Source of the DNA: Pseudomonas resinovorans NBRC 106553
GTDB taxonomy: Bacteria > Pseudomonadota > Gammaproteobacteria > Pseudomonadales > Pseudomonadaceae
Assembly (NCBI RefSeq): GCF_000412695.1
Contig: NC_021499.1
Span: 4,340,001-4,404,000, forward strand
Direction: 5' to 3'
DNA: 64,000 nucleotides
The translations under genes were made by a program, and so were the position numbers. Position 1 is the stretch's first letter. The number at the start of each line of letters is the position of its first letter. A model generated the notes under the pieces. The model searched no databases. It had not been told where the DNA came from and saw nothing but the letters and a program-made list of their open reading frames with translations. Shown piece by piece: positions 17,646 to 27,063 of the stretch.

Positions 17646-18392
17646 TCAGCGCGCGCGCCATTCACAGAGCCGCGCGCGCAGACGGGCCGCGCACTGGCTA
17701 TGCAACTGGCTGACTCGCGATTCGCTGACCCCCAGCACTTCACCGATTTCCTTCAGGTTCAATTCTTCGTCGTAGTACAGCGCCAGCACCAGGCGCTCAC
17801 GCTCCGGCAGGTTCGCGATGGCATCCGCCAGCGCGGCCTGGAAGCGTTCTTCTTCCAGATCTTGGGAAGGTGAGAAAGGAGTGACACCGGCGTCCTCGTG
17901 CACGCCGCCCTGCTCGCCGTCCTGCAACAGGTCGTCGAAGCTGAACAGGCGGCTGCCCAAGGTGTCGCTCAGGATGCCGTAGTAGTCTTCGAGACTCAAT
18001 CCAAGTTCGGCAGCAACTTCCTGATCTTTAGCGTCGCGTCCCGTTCTGGCTTCAATTACCCGGATCGCGTCGCTCACCATGCGGGTGTTGCGGTGCACCG
18101 AACGGGGTGCCCAGTCGCCCTTGCGGACCTCGTCGAGCATGGCCCCGCGAATGCGGATACCGGCGTAGGTTTCGAAACTCGCGCCCTTGCTGCCGTCGTA
18201 TTTCTTCGAGGCTTCGAGCAGGCCGATCATCCCGGACTGCATCAGGTCTTCCACCTGCACGCTGGCCGGCAGGCGCGCGAGCAGGTGATAGGCGATGCGC
18301 TTGACCAGGGGCGCGTAGCGCTCGATCAGTTGATGTTGCGAATCCCTTGCCTGTGCCTTGCCGTACATACGCAGCCCCGTGGCGGGTGTCAT
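17646..18392 (-). CDS. fliA: FliA, flagellar sigma factor (sigma-28)
   Basis: 248 aa sigma-70 family factor: region 2 (YAPLVKRIAYHLLARLP, QSGMIGLLEASKKY), region 3, and region 4 helix-turn-helix (LKEIGEVLGVSESRVSQLHSQ). Drives late flagellar genes; two matching promoters occur in this window, before fliC and before the second fliS. The ATG at 18392 overlaps the fleN stop as ATGA. Confidence 0.96.
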   Translation of the reverse strand: MTPATGLRMYGKAQARDSQHQLIERYAPLVKRIAYHLLARLPASVQVEDLMQSGMIGLLEASKKYDGSKGASFETYAGIRIRGAMLDEVRKGDWAPRSVHRNTRMVSDAIRVIEARTGRDAKDQEVAAELGLSLEDYYGILSDTLGSRLFSFDDLLQDGEQGGVHEDAGVTPFSPSQDLEEERFQAALADAIANLPERERLVLALYYDEELNLKEIGEVLGVSESRVSQLHSQCAARLRARLCEWRAR

Positions 18393-19222
18393 ACAGGGTG
18401 TTCCGCGGAGGGCTGTCTGACCAGCCGCTCGACGAAGAACTCCAGGTGACCACGCGGATTGGCCGGCAGCGGCCAGCTGTCGACCTTCTGTGCGATCGCC
18501 TTGAACGCCAGCGAGCACTTCGAGCGCGGGAAGGCTTCATAGACCGCGCGTTGCTTCTGCACGGCCTTGCGCACCGATTCGTCGTAGGGCACCGCGCCGA
18601 CATACTGCAGGGCGACGTCGAGGAAGCGGTCGGTGACCTTGGTCAGCTTGGCGAACAGGTTGCGTCCTTCCTGCGGGCTGTGGGCCATGTTGGCCAGCAC
18701 GCGGAAGCGATTCATGCCGTAGTCGCGGTTGAGCAGCTTGATCAGCGCGTAGGCGTCGGTGATCGAGGTCGGCTCGTCGCAGACCACCACGATGACTTCC
18801 TGGGCGGCGCGGACGAAGCTGACCACCGAATCGCCGATACCGGCGGCGGTGTCGATCACCAGCACGTCGAGATTGTCGCTGATGTCGCTGAAGGCCTGGA
18901 TCAGGCCGGCGTGCTGCATGGGCGAGAGCTGCACCATGCTCTGCGTGCCGGAGGCGGCCGGGACGATGCGAATGCCACCCGGCCCCTGCAACAGCACGTC
19001 GCGCAGGTCGCATTCGCCATTGATCACATCGGCCAGGGTGCGCTTGGCGGTGAGGCCGAGCAGGACGTCGACGTTGGCGAGTCCCAGGTCGGCGTCCAAC
19101 AACATGACGCGACGACCCAGCTCGGCCAGTGCCAGCGAAAGGTTCACCGACACGTTGGTCTTGCCGACGCCACCCTTGCCGCCGGTCACCGCGATCACCT
19201 GTACGGGATGCATACTACCCAT
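18389..19222 (-). CDS. fleN: FleN (FlhG/YlxH type), MinD-like ATPase controlling flagellar number
   Basis: 277 aa. Deviant Walker A GGKGGVGKT at residues 14-22, LLDADLGLANVDVLLG, and VLVIDTAAGIGDSVVSF. FleN antagonises FleQ and limits polar flagella to one. The C-terminus (RGHLEFFVERLVRQ) is typical. Lies between flhF and fliA in one operon. A start at MHPV three codons later is possible. Confidence 0.96.
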   Translation of the reverse strand: MGSMHPVQVIAVTGGKGGVGKTNVSVNLSLALAELGRRVMLLDADLGLANVDVLLGLTAKRTLADVINGECDLRDVLLQGPGGIRIVPAASGTQSMVQLSPMQHAGLIQAFSDISDNLDVLVIDTAAGIGDSVVSFVRAAQEVIVVVCDEPTSITDAYALIKLLNRDYGMNRFRVLANMAHSPQEGRNLFAKLTKVTDRFLDVALQYVGAVPYDESVRKAVQKQRAVYEAFPRSKCSLAFKAIAQKVDSWPLPANPRGHLEFFVERLVRQPSAEHPV

Positions 19223-19298
19223 TTCAAATACCTTGCCTTAGGTCGACTGGGCCACTTGGCTGTCCAGCACCGCCCCCTCGGGGGCGGCTAACGATTCT

Positions 19299-20645
19299 TC
19301 AACCGGCGCGCCGCGCCGGATTCTGGTAGAGCCCGGCGAACAGGTCAGCCATGGCTTCTTCACTTGGATCCTCCGGTGCCTGGAGGCTCACCGCACGGCT
19401 CACCAGCTGGTGGCTGCGCGGAACCTGCAGATCATCCGGGATTCGCGGTCCATCGGCGAGATAGGCTACCGGGAGATGCTGGCCGATAGCCAGCCCCAAA
19501 ACCTCGCCCAGACTGGCCGCTTCGTCCGCCTTGGTAATGACGCAACCCACCAGGCCGCAGCGTTTGTAGCTGTGATAGGCGGCCTTGAGCACCTGGCTCT
19601 GGCTGGTAGCGGCCATGACCAGGTAATTCTTCGCGTTTATCGACCGGCTTGCCAGCGCTTCCAGCTGCAGGGTGAGGGCCGGATCGTTGACCGGCAGACC
19701 GGCGGTATCGATCAGCACCACGCGCTTGCGCATCAGCGGCGCCAGGGCCTGGGTCAGGGACTGGCCCGGGTCCACCAGGGTCACCGGTACGCCGAGGATG
19801 CGGCCGAGGGTCTTGATCTGTTCCTGGGCGCCGATGCGGAAACTGTCCATGCTCACCAGGGCGACGCCCTGGGCGCCGTACTTAAGCACGTAGCGGGCGG
19901 CCAGCTTGGCCAGCGTGGTGGTCTTGCCCATGCCGGCCGGACCGACCAGGGCGATCACACCGCCCTCTTCCAGCGGCTCGATCTTCGGCGTGCGGATGGC
20001 GTGGGCCAGGTGCGCCAGCAGCATGCGCCAGGCCTGGCGCGGTTCGTTGACCTTGGCCACCTTGTCCAGCAGGGCGCGGCCCAGCTCGGCCGACAGACCC
20101 ATGCGCTGCAAGCGGCGCCAGAGGTTGGCCTGCTGCGGGCGACGGCTTTGCATCTGGCCCCAGGCGATGGACCCCAGTTGCACTTCGATCAGTTCACGCA
20201 GGCCGCTCAGCTCGAAACGCATGGCGTCCAGGGCGGCTTGCTCGACCACCGGCGGCCGCGTGCTCACCGCTTCCAGCGGACGCGGCGCCGGACGCGGGCG
20301 ACTCATGGCGGCGGACAGCGCCGACTCGGGCAGCTCGGACTCGATGGCGGTCAGCGACTCCCCGGCGAACAATTGACGGTCCTTGCCGGCATCGGCCATG
20401 GCACGGGTGGTCAGCTCGGCCTGGGCTTCGGCGATGCGCGCCTGGGTCTTGCGCAGCTCGGCTTCGAGGGCCGGGTTGGGCTTGCTCGGTGCCGGGGCCG
20501 GCAGCGGGTAGTCCAGCGCCGCGGTCAGCTCGACACCGCCGGCGACCCGACGATTGCCGATGATGGCGGCATCCGCGCCCAGTTCATCACGCACCAGCTT
20601 CATGGCTTGACGCATATCGGCGGCGAAGAAGCGTTTGACCTGCAT
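19299..20645 (-). CDS. flhF: FlhF, SRP-type GTPase for polar flagellum placement
   Basis: 448 aa. N-terminal B domain (MQVKRFFAADMRQAMKLVRD) and linker, then N and G domains with G1 GPAGMGKTTTLAKLAARY, VALVSMDSFRIGAQEQ, G3 VLIDTAG, and G4-like VITKADEAASLG. Recruits early flagellar components to the pole. Only 15 bases after flhA; 76 bases separate it from fleN. Confidence 0.96.
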   Translation of the reverse strand: MQVKRFFAADMRQAMKLVRDELGADAAIIGNRRVAGGVELTAALDYPLPAPAPSKPNPALEAELRKTQARIAEAQAELTTRAMADAGKDRQLFAGESLTAIESELPESALSAAMSRPRPAPRPLEAVSTRPPVVEQAALDAMRFELSGLRELIEVQLGSIAWGQMQSRRPQQANLWRRLQRMGLSAELGRALLDKVAKVNEPRQAWRMLLAHLAHAIRTPKIEPLEEGGVIALVGPAGMGKTTTLAKLAARYVLKYGAQGVALVSMDSFRIGAQEQIKTLGRILGVPVTLVDPGQSLTQALAPLMRKRVVLIDTAGLPVNDPALTLQLEALASRSINAKNYLVMAATSQSQVLKAAYHSYKRCGLVGCVITKADEAASLGEVLGLAIGQHLPVAYLADGPRIPDDLQVPRSHQLVSRAVSLQAPEDPSEEAMADLFAGLYQNPARRAG

Positions 20646-20660
20646 GGTCCTTGCCCTCGG

Positions 20661-22784
20661 TTAGTTCTGGCCCACAGTCGCGACTATGGTGACCTGCTTG
20701 TTGTCCGGTATTTCCTGGTAGGCCAGTACGTGCATGGTGGGCACGGCGAGCCTTGCGAAGCGCGACATCATTGCCCGGATCGGTCCGGCCACCAGCAGGA
20801 TCGCCTGCTTGCCGAGCATTTCCTGACGCTGCGCCGCCTCTACCAGGGAGCGTTGCAACTTTTCGGCCATCCCGGGTTCCAGAAGAACGCCATCTTCCGA
20901 ACCCTGTCCGGCCTTCTGCAGGCTATTGAGCAATATCTGTTCCAACCTGGGCTCCAGAGTGATCACGGGCAGCTCCGGCTCTAGTCCCACAATGCTTTGC
21001 ACGATTGCGCGGGATAGCGAGACGCGCACCGCCGCCACCAGCGCGGCGGGATCTTGACTCTTGGGCGCTAGGTTGGCGATGGCTTCGGCGATGGTGCGGA
21101 TGTCGCGCACCGGCACCTGTTCCTGCAGCAGCGCCTGGAGGACCTTGAGCAGGGTCGACAGCGACACCATGCCGGGCACCAGCTCTTCGGCCAGGCGCGG
21201 CGAGCTCTTGGCGAGGTTCTGCATCAACTGCTGGACTTCTTCGTGGCCGAGCAGCTCGTGGGCGTGCTTGTGCAGGACCTGGTTGAGATGGGTGGCGACC
21301 ACGGTGCTGGCGTCCACCACCGTGTAGCCGAGGGATTGGGCCTGGTCGCGCTGGCTGGCGTCGATCCACACCGCTTCCAGGCCGAACGCCGGATCCTTGG
21401 CGGCCACGCCGTTGAGGGTGCCGAACACCTGGCCGGGGTTGATGGCCAGCTCGCGGTCCGGGTAGACCTCCGCCTCGGCCACGCTGACGCCCATCAGGGT
21501 CAGGCGGTAGGCGTTGGGCAGCAGGTCGAGGTTGTCGCGGATATGCACCGAGGGCATCAGGAAGCCCATCTCCTGGGACAGCTTCTTGCGCACGCCCTTG
21601 ATCCGCGCCAGCAACTGGCCGCCCTGGTTGCGGTCCACCAGCGGAATCAGCCGATAGCCCACTTCCAGGCCCACCAGGTCCACCGGGGTCACGTCGTCCC
21701 AGCCCAGCTCCTTGGTTTCCTGGGCGCGCTGGGCGGGCAGCAGCTCCTGCTGGCGCTTCTCCTCCTGCACCGCCTCTTCCTTGACGCGCGTCTGCTTCTT
21801 CCAGATCAACCAGGCGCCGCCTGCGGCCACCAGGCCGAGGCCGACGAAGGGCACATGGGGCATGCCCGGCACCAGGCCCATGGCGATGAGGATGGCGGCG
21901 GACACCGCCAGGGCCTTGGGCGAGGCGAACATCTGCCGGTTGACCTGCTGACCCATGTCCTCGGAAGAGGACACGCGGGTCACCATGATCGCCGCGGCGG
22001 TGGACAGCAGCAGCGAGGGAACCTGCGCCACCAGGCCGTCGCCGATGGTCAGCAGGGAGTAGATGCGGCCGGCGTCGCCGAAGCTCAGGCCGTGCTGCAG
22101 CATGCCGATGGCCATGCCGCCGATGAGGTTGATGAAGAGGATCAGCAGGCCGGCGATGGCGTCACCACGGACGAACTTGCTGGCACCGTCCATGGAGCCG
22201 TAGAAGTCGGCTTCCTGGGACACTTCGCTACGGCGCTTCTTGGCCTCGGCCTGGTCGATCAGACCGGCGTTGAGGTCGGCGTCGATGGCCATCTGCTTGC
22301 CGGGCATGGCATCCAGGGTGAACCGCGCGCTCACTTCGGAGATACGCCCGGCACCCTTGGTGACCACCACGAAGTTGATGATCATCAGGATCGCGAAGAC
22401 CACCGCACCGACCACGTAGTTGCCACCCACCACCACATCGCCGAAGGCCTGGATCACCTTGCCCGCGGCGTCGTGGCCGTCCTGACCGTGGAGCAGCACC
22501 ACACGGGTGGAGGCCACGTTGAGCGCCAGGCGCAGCAGGGTGGCCACCAACAGGATGGTGGGGAAGACGGCGAAATCCAGGGGACGCAGGGCGTAGACGC
22601 TGACCAGCAGCACCACGATCGACAGGGCGATGTTGAAGGTGAAGAACACATCGAGCAGGAACGGCGGCACCGGCAGGGTCATCATGCCCAGCATCACCAG
22701 TACCAGCAGCGGCACCCCGAGGTTGCCACGACCCATGCCCACCAGGTTGTTGCGGACATTGCCGATCAGTTGCGTACGATCCAC
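20661..22784 (-). CDS. flhA: FlhA, flagellar export gate protein
   Basis: 707 aa. N-terminal membrane domain of about eight helices (LLDVFFTFNIALSIVVLLVS; FHIPEP-type cytoplasmic loop GRISEVSARFTLDAMPGKQM), then the large cytoplasmic domain that docks export chaperones. The start is GTG at 22784 with AGGGGAG upstream, giving the normal length; the frame is open further upstream but crosses the promoter. Confidence 0.96.
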   Translation of the reverse strand: MDRTQLIGNVRNNLVGMGRGNLGVPLLVLVMLGMMTLPVPPFLLDVFFTFNIALSIVVLLVSVYALRPLDFAVFPTILLVATLLRLALNVASTRVVLLHGQDGHDAAGKVIQAFGDVVVGGNYVVGAVVFAILMIINFVVVTKGAGRISEVSARFTLDAMPGKQMAIDADLNAGLIDQAEAKKRRSEVSQEADFYGSMDGASKFVRGDAIAGLLILFINLIGGMAIGMLQHGLSFGDAGRIYSLLTIGDGLVAQVPSLLLSTAAAIMVTRVSSSEDMGQQVNRQMFASPKALAVSAAILIAMGLVPGMPHVPFVGLGLVAAGGAWLIWKKQTRVKEEAVQEEKRQQELLPAQRAQETKELGWDDVTPVDLVGLEVGYRLIPLVDRNQGGQLLARIKGVRKKLSQEMGFLMPSVHIRDNLDLLPNAYRLTLMGVSVAEAEVYPDRELAINPGQVFGTLNGVAAKDPAFGLEAVWIDASQRDQAQSLGYTVVDASTVVATHLNQVLHKHAHELLGHEEVQQLMQNLAKSSPRLAEELVPGMVSLSTLLKVLQALLQEQVPVRDIRTIAEAIANLAPKSQDPAALVAAVRVSLSRAIVQSIVGLEPELPVITLEPRLEQILLNSLQKAGQGSEDGVLLEPGMAEKLQRSLVEAAQRQEMLGKQAILLVAGPIRAMMSRFARLAVPTMHVLAYQEIPDNKQVTIVATVGQN

Positions 22785-22866
22785 TGCTACTCCCCTACCC
22801 CTTTCCGCGGAATTCCGCTCCGCGCATCCAATCTTTTGACGCCAACAGGCGTCCTGACTTCCCTTG

Positions 22867-22882
22867 TGCAAGAAGCCTTCCA
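22867..22882 (-). promoter_or_regulatory. Sigma-54 promoter of flhA-flhF-fleN-fliA
   Basis: The complement reads TGGAAGGCTTCTTGCA: -24 GG and -12 GC with exact spacing and a perfect TTGCA half. It lies about 83 bases before the flhA GTG. A 6-base hairpin (22838-22853, GACGCC/GGCGTC) follows in the leader. FleQ is the expected activator. Confidence 0.8.
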
Positions 22883-22948
22883 ACTTCGTTAAGAGATTGA
22901 TTTTGCGAGAAGTGGAGAGGGATTCCGGATGAGATCCGGGGAAGGCCA

Positions 22949-23036
22949 CGTAGGATGGGTTGAGCGGAGCGATACCCATGCGGACATGATTGATGGGTAT
23001 CGCAAGCTCGCGGAACGCCGCCCGACCCATCCTACG
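22949..23036. repeat. Dispersed palindromic repeat, copy A (GTAGGATGGGT type)
   Basis: The ends CGTAGGATGGGT and ACCCATCCTACG are inverted repeats, with inner inverted halves GCGATACCCAT and ATGGGTATCGC. Similar elements occur at 28750-28845 and 39065-39150. It lies between the flhB 3' end and the flhA promoter. Non-coding, probably a REP-like mobile palindrome. The 307 bases 22785-23091 otherwise hold only the flhA promoter, leader hairpins and the small palindrome at 23052-23067. Confidence 0.8.
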
Positions 23037-23051
23037 AGCTGAGCTGCCCGT

Positions 23052-23067
23052 GGCGAATGAATTCGCC
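23052..23067. repeat. Short palindrome GGCGAAT/ATTCGCC downstream of flhB
   Basis: A 7-base perfect stem with a 2-base centre, flanked by CCCCTACAAGG. From memory, this type of short palindrome is common between genes in Pseudomonas. It may help terminate or protect the 3' end of the fliL-flhB transcript. Confidence 0.5.
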
Positions 23068-23091
23068 CCTACAAGGTGACCTCACCCGCGG

Positions 23092-24228
23092 TTATTCGTC
23101 CCGGCGCAGGTCCGCCGGGATCGGCAGGTCGTTGAGCGGTGTCGGGCGCTTGCCGCGGCCGGCGCGGAACTGCTTGAGCTGGTAGACGTAGGCCAGCACC
23201 TGGGCCACGGCCAGGTAGAGGCCGGCGGGGATTTCCTGGTCCAGCTCGGTGGAGTAGTAGACCGCCCGCGCCAGGGCTGGCGATTCCAGCACCGTCACCT
23301 TGTTCTCCTGGGCGATCTCGCGAATCTTCAGGGCGGTGAAGTCATTGCCCTTGGCCAGCAGCATGGGCGCGCCGCCCTTCTCGGCGTCGTATTTCAGCGC
23401 CACGGCGAAGTGGGTCGGGTTGGTGATGACCACGTCGGCCTCGGGCACGGCGGCCATCATGCGGCGCTCGGCCATCTCCCGCTGCAGGCGGCGGATGCGC
23501 GACTTGACCTCGGGCTTGCCCTCGGAATCCTTGTATTCGTCGCGCACCTCCTGCTTGGTCATCATCAGCTTCTGCTTGTTGTCCCAGAGCTGGAAGGGCA
23601 CGTCGACCGCGGCGATCAGGATCAGCCCGCAGGCCAGCCAGACCGCGCTCCAGCCCACCACCTGGACGCTGTGCAGGATGGCCATTTCCAGGGGCTCGTG
23701 GCCGATCGCCAAGAGGTCGTCGCGGTCGGAGTTGAGCACCGCCAGGGCCACCATCAGGATCAGCGCGAACTTGGCCAGGGCCTTGAGCAGTTCGGCCAGG
23801 GAGTGCAGGGAGAACATGCGCTTGAGCCCGGACAACGGGTTCATCCGGCTGAACTTGGGCATCAGCGCCTCGGTGGAGAACAGCCAGCCTCCGAGGGAGA
23901 TGGGACCTGCGATGGACACCACCAGCAGGGTGATCAGCAACGGCATGACGGCATCCAGCGCCATCTTGCCCGACAGCAGCAGCCAGATGCCCATGCTGCG
24001 CTCGTCCATCAGCACCTCCCGAGAGAGGGAGAAGTTGGAGCGCATCATCTTCATCATCATGTCGGCCACGCCACCGCCGGTGGCCAGCACGCCGCCGGCG
24101 CCAGCCAGGGTCACGACGAGGGTGTTGAGCTCGCGGGAACGGGCGATCTGGCCCTTCTCGCGGGCCTCCTGCATCCGTTTCCCTGTGGGTTCCTCGCTCT
24201 TGTCCGCCCCGCTCTCACTTTCCGCCAT
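23092..24228 (-). CDS. flhB: FlhB, export gate and substrate-specificity switch
   Basis: 378 aa. Four membrane helices, then the cytoplasmic switch domain with the autocleavage motif NPTH at residues 270-273 (DVVITNPTHFAVALKY). After hook completion, interaction with FliK changes export from hook to filament substrates. Last gene of the fliLMNOPQR-flhB operon. Confidence 0.96.
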   Translation of the reverse strand: MAESESGADKSEEPTGKRMQEAREKGQIARSRELNTLVVTLAGAGGVLATGGGVADMMMKMMRSNFSLSREVLMDERSMGIWLLLSGKMALDAVMPLLITLLVVSIAGPISLGGWLFSTEALMPKFSRMNPLSGLKRMFSLHSLAELLKALAKFALILMVALAVLNSDRDDLLAIGHEPLEMAILHSVQVVGWSAVWLACGLILIAAVDVPFQLWDNKQKLMMTKQEVRDEYKDSEGKPEVKSRIRRLQREMAERRMMAAVPEADVVITNPTHFAVALKYDAEKGGAPMLLAKGNDFTALKIREIAQENKVTVLESPALARAVYYSTELDQEIPAGLYLAVAQVLAYVYQLKQFRAGRGKRPTPLNDLPIPADLRRDE

Positions 24229-24291
24229 GGAAAACTACCTGCGTTGCCGTCGGTGGAGTTGCCCGTTGCCGGGAAATCGTCAAAAGATCGC

Positions 24292-25068
24292 TCATCGCGC
24301 CCTCGCCATTTCCCGCAGCAACTGCAGGGCGTCGCTGGCCAGCACCTGGTACTGGGCGAGGATGTCGGCCATGCCGATCCAGACGATCACCATGCCGAGG
24401 GCCAGGGTCAGCGGGAAGCCGATGGAGAAGATGTTCAGCTGCGGCGCCGCGCGGGTCATCACGCCGAAGGCGATGTTGACCACCAGCAGTGCGGTGATCG
24501 CCGGCAGCGCCAGCAACAGGCCCGCGCCCATGACCCAACCGAGCTTGCCGGCCACTTCCCAGTGGTGGTTGGTCAGCAGGCCGCCGCCCACCGGCAGGGT
24601 GACGAAGCTCTCGGCGAGCACCTCGAACACCACCAGGTGGCCGTTCATGGCGAGGAACAGCAGGGTCACCAGCATCAGGTAGAACTGGCCGAGCACCGGC
24701 ACGGACACGCCGTTGGTGGGGTCGACCATGGCGGCGAAGCCCAGGCCCATCTGCATGGAGATGATCTGCCCGGCCACCACGAAGGCATGGAAGAACAGCT
24801 GCAGCACGAAGCCGAGCAAGGCCCCCACCAGCACCTGTTCGCCCACCAGCATGATGCTGCGCAGGTCGAGGGCGTCCACCTGGGGCATGGGCGGCAGCGT
24901 CGGCACCAGCACCACGGCGATCGCCAGGGCCAGGTAGAGCCGCACCCGCACCGGTACCAGCTGGGTGCCGATGATCGGCATGGTCATCAGCAGCGCGGCG
25001 ATACGGAACAGCGGCAGCATGAAGCTGCCGACCCATCCACCTATCTGCGCATCGCTGAGCTCGAGCAT
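24292..25068 (-). CDS. fliR: FliR, export gate subunit
   Basis: 258 aa, six hydrophobic helices, with typical FliR segments (FRIAALLMTMPIIGTQLVPVR, QMGLGFAAMVDPTNG). Part of the FliPQR pore of the flagellar type III apparatus. Two bases separate it from fliQ; a 63-base gap precedes flhB. Confidence 0.95.
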   Translation of the reverse strand: MLELSDAQIGGWVGSFMLPLFRIAALLMTMPIIGTQLVPVRVRLYLALAIAVVLVPTLPPMPQVDALDLRSIMLVGEQVLVGALLGFVLQLFFHAFVVAGQIISMQMGLGFAAMVDPTNGVSVPVLGQFYLMLVTLLFLAMNGHLVVFEVLAESFVTLPVGGGLLTNHHWEVAGKLGWVMGAGLLLALPAITALLVVNIAFGVMTRAAPQLNIFSIGFPLTLALGMVIVWIGMADILAQYQVLASDALQLLREMARAR

Positions 25069-25070
25069 GG

Positions 25071-25340
25071 TCAGCCGATCAGCAAGGGGATGTTCTGGTA
25101 GAGCGTCTGGATGTACTCCATCAGCTGGCGGGTCAGCCAGGGGCCGGCCCAGATCAGGGTGACCAGCATCACCAACAGGCGCGGCAGGAAGCTCAGGGTC
25201 TGTTCGTTGATCTGGGTGGCGGCCTGGAACATGGCCACGATCAGGCCCACCACCAGGCTCGGCACCACCAGGATGCCGACGATGATGCAGGTCAGCCAGA
25301 GCGCCTCGCGGAACAGGTCGACGGCTATTTCAGGGGTCAT
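25071..25340 (-). CDS. fliQ: FliQ, export gate subunit
   Basis: 89 aa, two membrane helices (ALWLTCIIVGILVVPSLVVG and LPRLLVMLVTLIWAGPWL) around the conserved AMFQAATQINEQTLSF loop. The ATG at 25340 gives the standard 89-residue form. Part of the FliPQR pore. Confidence 0.95.
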   Translation of the reverse strand: MTPEIAVDLFREALWLTCIIVGILVVPSLVVGLIVAMFQAATQINEQTLSFLPRLLVMLVTLIWAGPWLTRQLMEYIQTLYQNIPLLIG

Positions 25341-25350
25341 CGCGAGCCTC

Positions 25351-26106
25351 CTAGACGCCGCCGAAACTACTGGCGAGGGTGCCGATGACCAGCGCCCAGC
25401 CATCCACCAGGACGAACAGCATGATCTTGAACGGCAGGGAAATGATCAGCGGCGAGAGCATCATCATGCCCATGGCCATGAGCACACTGGCCACCACCAG
25501 GTCGATGATCAGGAAGGGGATGAAGATCATGAAGCCGATCTGGAACGCCGTCTTCAATTCGGAGGTGACGAAGGCCGGAACCAGGATGGTCAGCGGCGCG
25601 GCATCGGGGCTAGCGATGTCGGTGCGCTTGGACAGGCGCATGAACAGCTCGAGGTCGCTGGCGCGGGTCTGCGCCAGCATGAAGTCCTTGATCGGCACCT
25701 CGGCCTTGGCCAGGGCGTCCGGGGCGCTCAGCTGCTCGTTCAGGTAGGGCTGCAGGGCGTCGCGGTTCACCCGGTCGAACACCGGGGCCATGATGAACAT
25801 CGTCAGGAACAGCGCCAGGCCGACGAGTATCTGGTTCGACGGCGTCTGCTGCAGGCCCAGGGCCTGACGCAGGATGGAGAAGACGATGATGATCCGGGTG
25901 AAGCTGGTCATCAGCATGACGAACGCCGGGATGAAACTCAGCGCCGTCATGATCAGCAGGATCTGCAGGCTTACCGAGTATTCCTGCTGGCCTTCGGGGT
26001 TGGTGGACAGGGTGATGGCCGGCACCGACAGCGGATTGTCGGCGCCAAGGGCGAGCGGCGCGGCCAGTACCAGCAGCAGCGCGATGAGGAGGCGGTGCAG
26101 GGGCAT
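25351..26106 (-). CDS. fliP: FliP, export gate subunit
   Basis: 251 aa with a cleavable signal peptide ([17 protein letters not shown]) and four helices; conserved segments [20 protein letters not shown] and [16 protein letters not shown]. The ATG at 26106 overlaps the fliO stop as TGATG; a TTG one codon earlier is less likely. Confidence 0.95.
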   Translation of the reverse strand: MPLHRLLIALLLVLAAPLALGADNPLSVPAITLSTNPEGQQEYSVSLQILLIMTALSFIPAFVMLMTSFTRIIIVFSILRQALGLQQTPSNQILVGLALFLTMFIMAPVFDRVNRDALQPYLNEQLSAPDALAKAEVPIKDFMLAQTRASDLELFMRLSKRTDIASPDAAPLTILVPAFVTSELKTAFQIGFMIFIPFLIIDLVVASVLMAMGMMMLSPLIISLPFKIMLFVLVDGWALVIGTLASSFGGV

Positions 26107-26552
26107 CAATGCTTGTCCTTGCCGAGCAGTTCCATCAGGCGTTGGGCGAATTCCGGGCTGGCGGACTGGGCCTCGCCCGTGGGCACCGGCTCTTTCAGCA
26201 CGTGCAGCGGCGCGATGCGCCCGGCGCTGATCCCCAGGAGGATCTGCTCGCCACCCACCTGCACCAGCACCAGCCGATCACGGGGGCCGAGGGCCTGGGT
26301 CGCCACCAGCTTGATCACCTGGCCGCCACGGGGGCCGAGCTGCTGGACGCGACGCATCAGCCAGGCGAGCAGGAAGATCAGCCCCACCACCAGCAACAGG
26401 CCGATGCCCAGCTGGCCCAGTTGCGCGGCCATGCCGCTGCCGGCCTGGCTGGCTAGGGCAGCCGGCGCAGGGGTGACAGTGGTCGCGGCGGGTTCGGCGG
26501 CGAAGCCGCCCAGGGGCAGCAGGAGCAGCCCCGCGAAGAGAAGACGGCGCAT
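26106..26552 (-). CDS. fliO: FliO, FliP assembly factor
   Basis: 148 aa. Signal peptide ([12 protein letters not shown]), one membrane helix (about residues 48-65) and a small cytoplasmic domain ([30 protein letters not shown]). Stabilises FliP during gate assembly. Overlaps fliP; a 4-base gap from fliN. Confidence 0.93.
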   Translation of the reverse strand: MRRLLFAGLLLLPLGGFAAEPAATTVTPAPAALASQAGSGMAAQLGQLGIGLLLVVGLIFLLAWLMRRVQQLGPRGGQVIKLVATQALGPRDRLVLVQVGGEQILLGISAGRIAPLHVLKEPVPTGEAQSASPEFAQRLMELLGKDKH

Positions 26553-26556
26553 GGTC

Positions 26557-27021
26557 TCAGCGCAGCTTCTTGATGCGTTCGCTCGGACTGATCACATCGG
26601 TCAGCCGGATACCGAACTTCTCGTTCACCACCACCACTTCGCCGTGGGCGATCAGGGTGCCGTTGACCAGCACATCCAGCGGCTCGCCGGCCAGGCGGTC
26701 GAGCTCGATCACCGAACCCTGGTTGAGCTGCAGCAGGTTGCGGATGGTGATGTCGGTATTGCCCACTTCCATGGAGATGGACACCGGGATGTCGAGGATC
26801 ACATCCAGGTTGGGACCGTCCAGGGTCACCGGGCCGGTGGCCTTGGGCATGCTGCCGAATTCTTCCATGGGCGCCCGTGGCGAACTCGGCGCGGCGGCGC
26901 CCTGGTTCATCAGGGCGTCGATGTCGTCCTGGGACGCGTCACCGGCTTCGGACAGGGCCGCGGCCCATTCATCGGCCAGTGCCTGTTCTTCGGGGGTGGG
27001 GGTATCCATGTCGTTTGCCAT
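26557..27021 (-). CDS. fliN: FliN, C-ring switch protein
   Basis: 154 aa. An acidic N-terminal extension containing DDIDALMNQG, then the SpoA domain (LDVILDIPVSISMEVGNTDI; GEVVVVNEKFGIRLTDVISP). Forms the lower C-ring with FliM and binds FliH. Normal Pseudomonas length. Confidence 0.96.
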   Translation of the reverse strand: MANDMDTPTPEEQALADEWAAALSEAGDASQDDIDALMNQGAAAPSSPRAPMEEFGSMPKATGPVTLDGPNLDVILDIPVSISMEVGNTDITIRNLLQLNQGSVIELDRLAGEPLDVLVNGTLIAHGEVVVVNEKFGIRLTDVISPSERIKKLR

Positions 27022-27063
27022 CGCTTGACCTCGGCTGGCTCTGAATGCTGGGACAGCGCGCTA

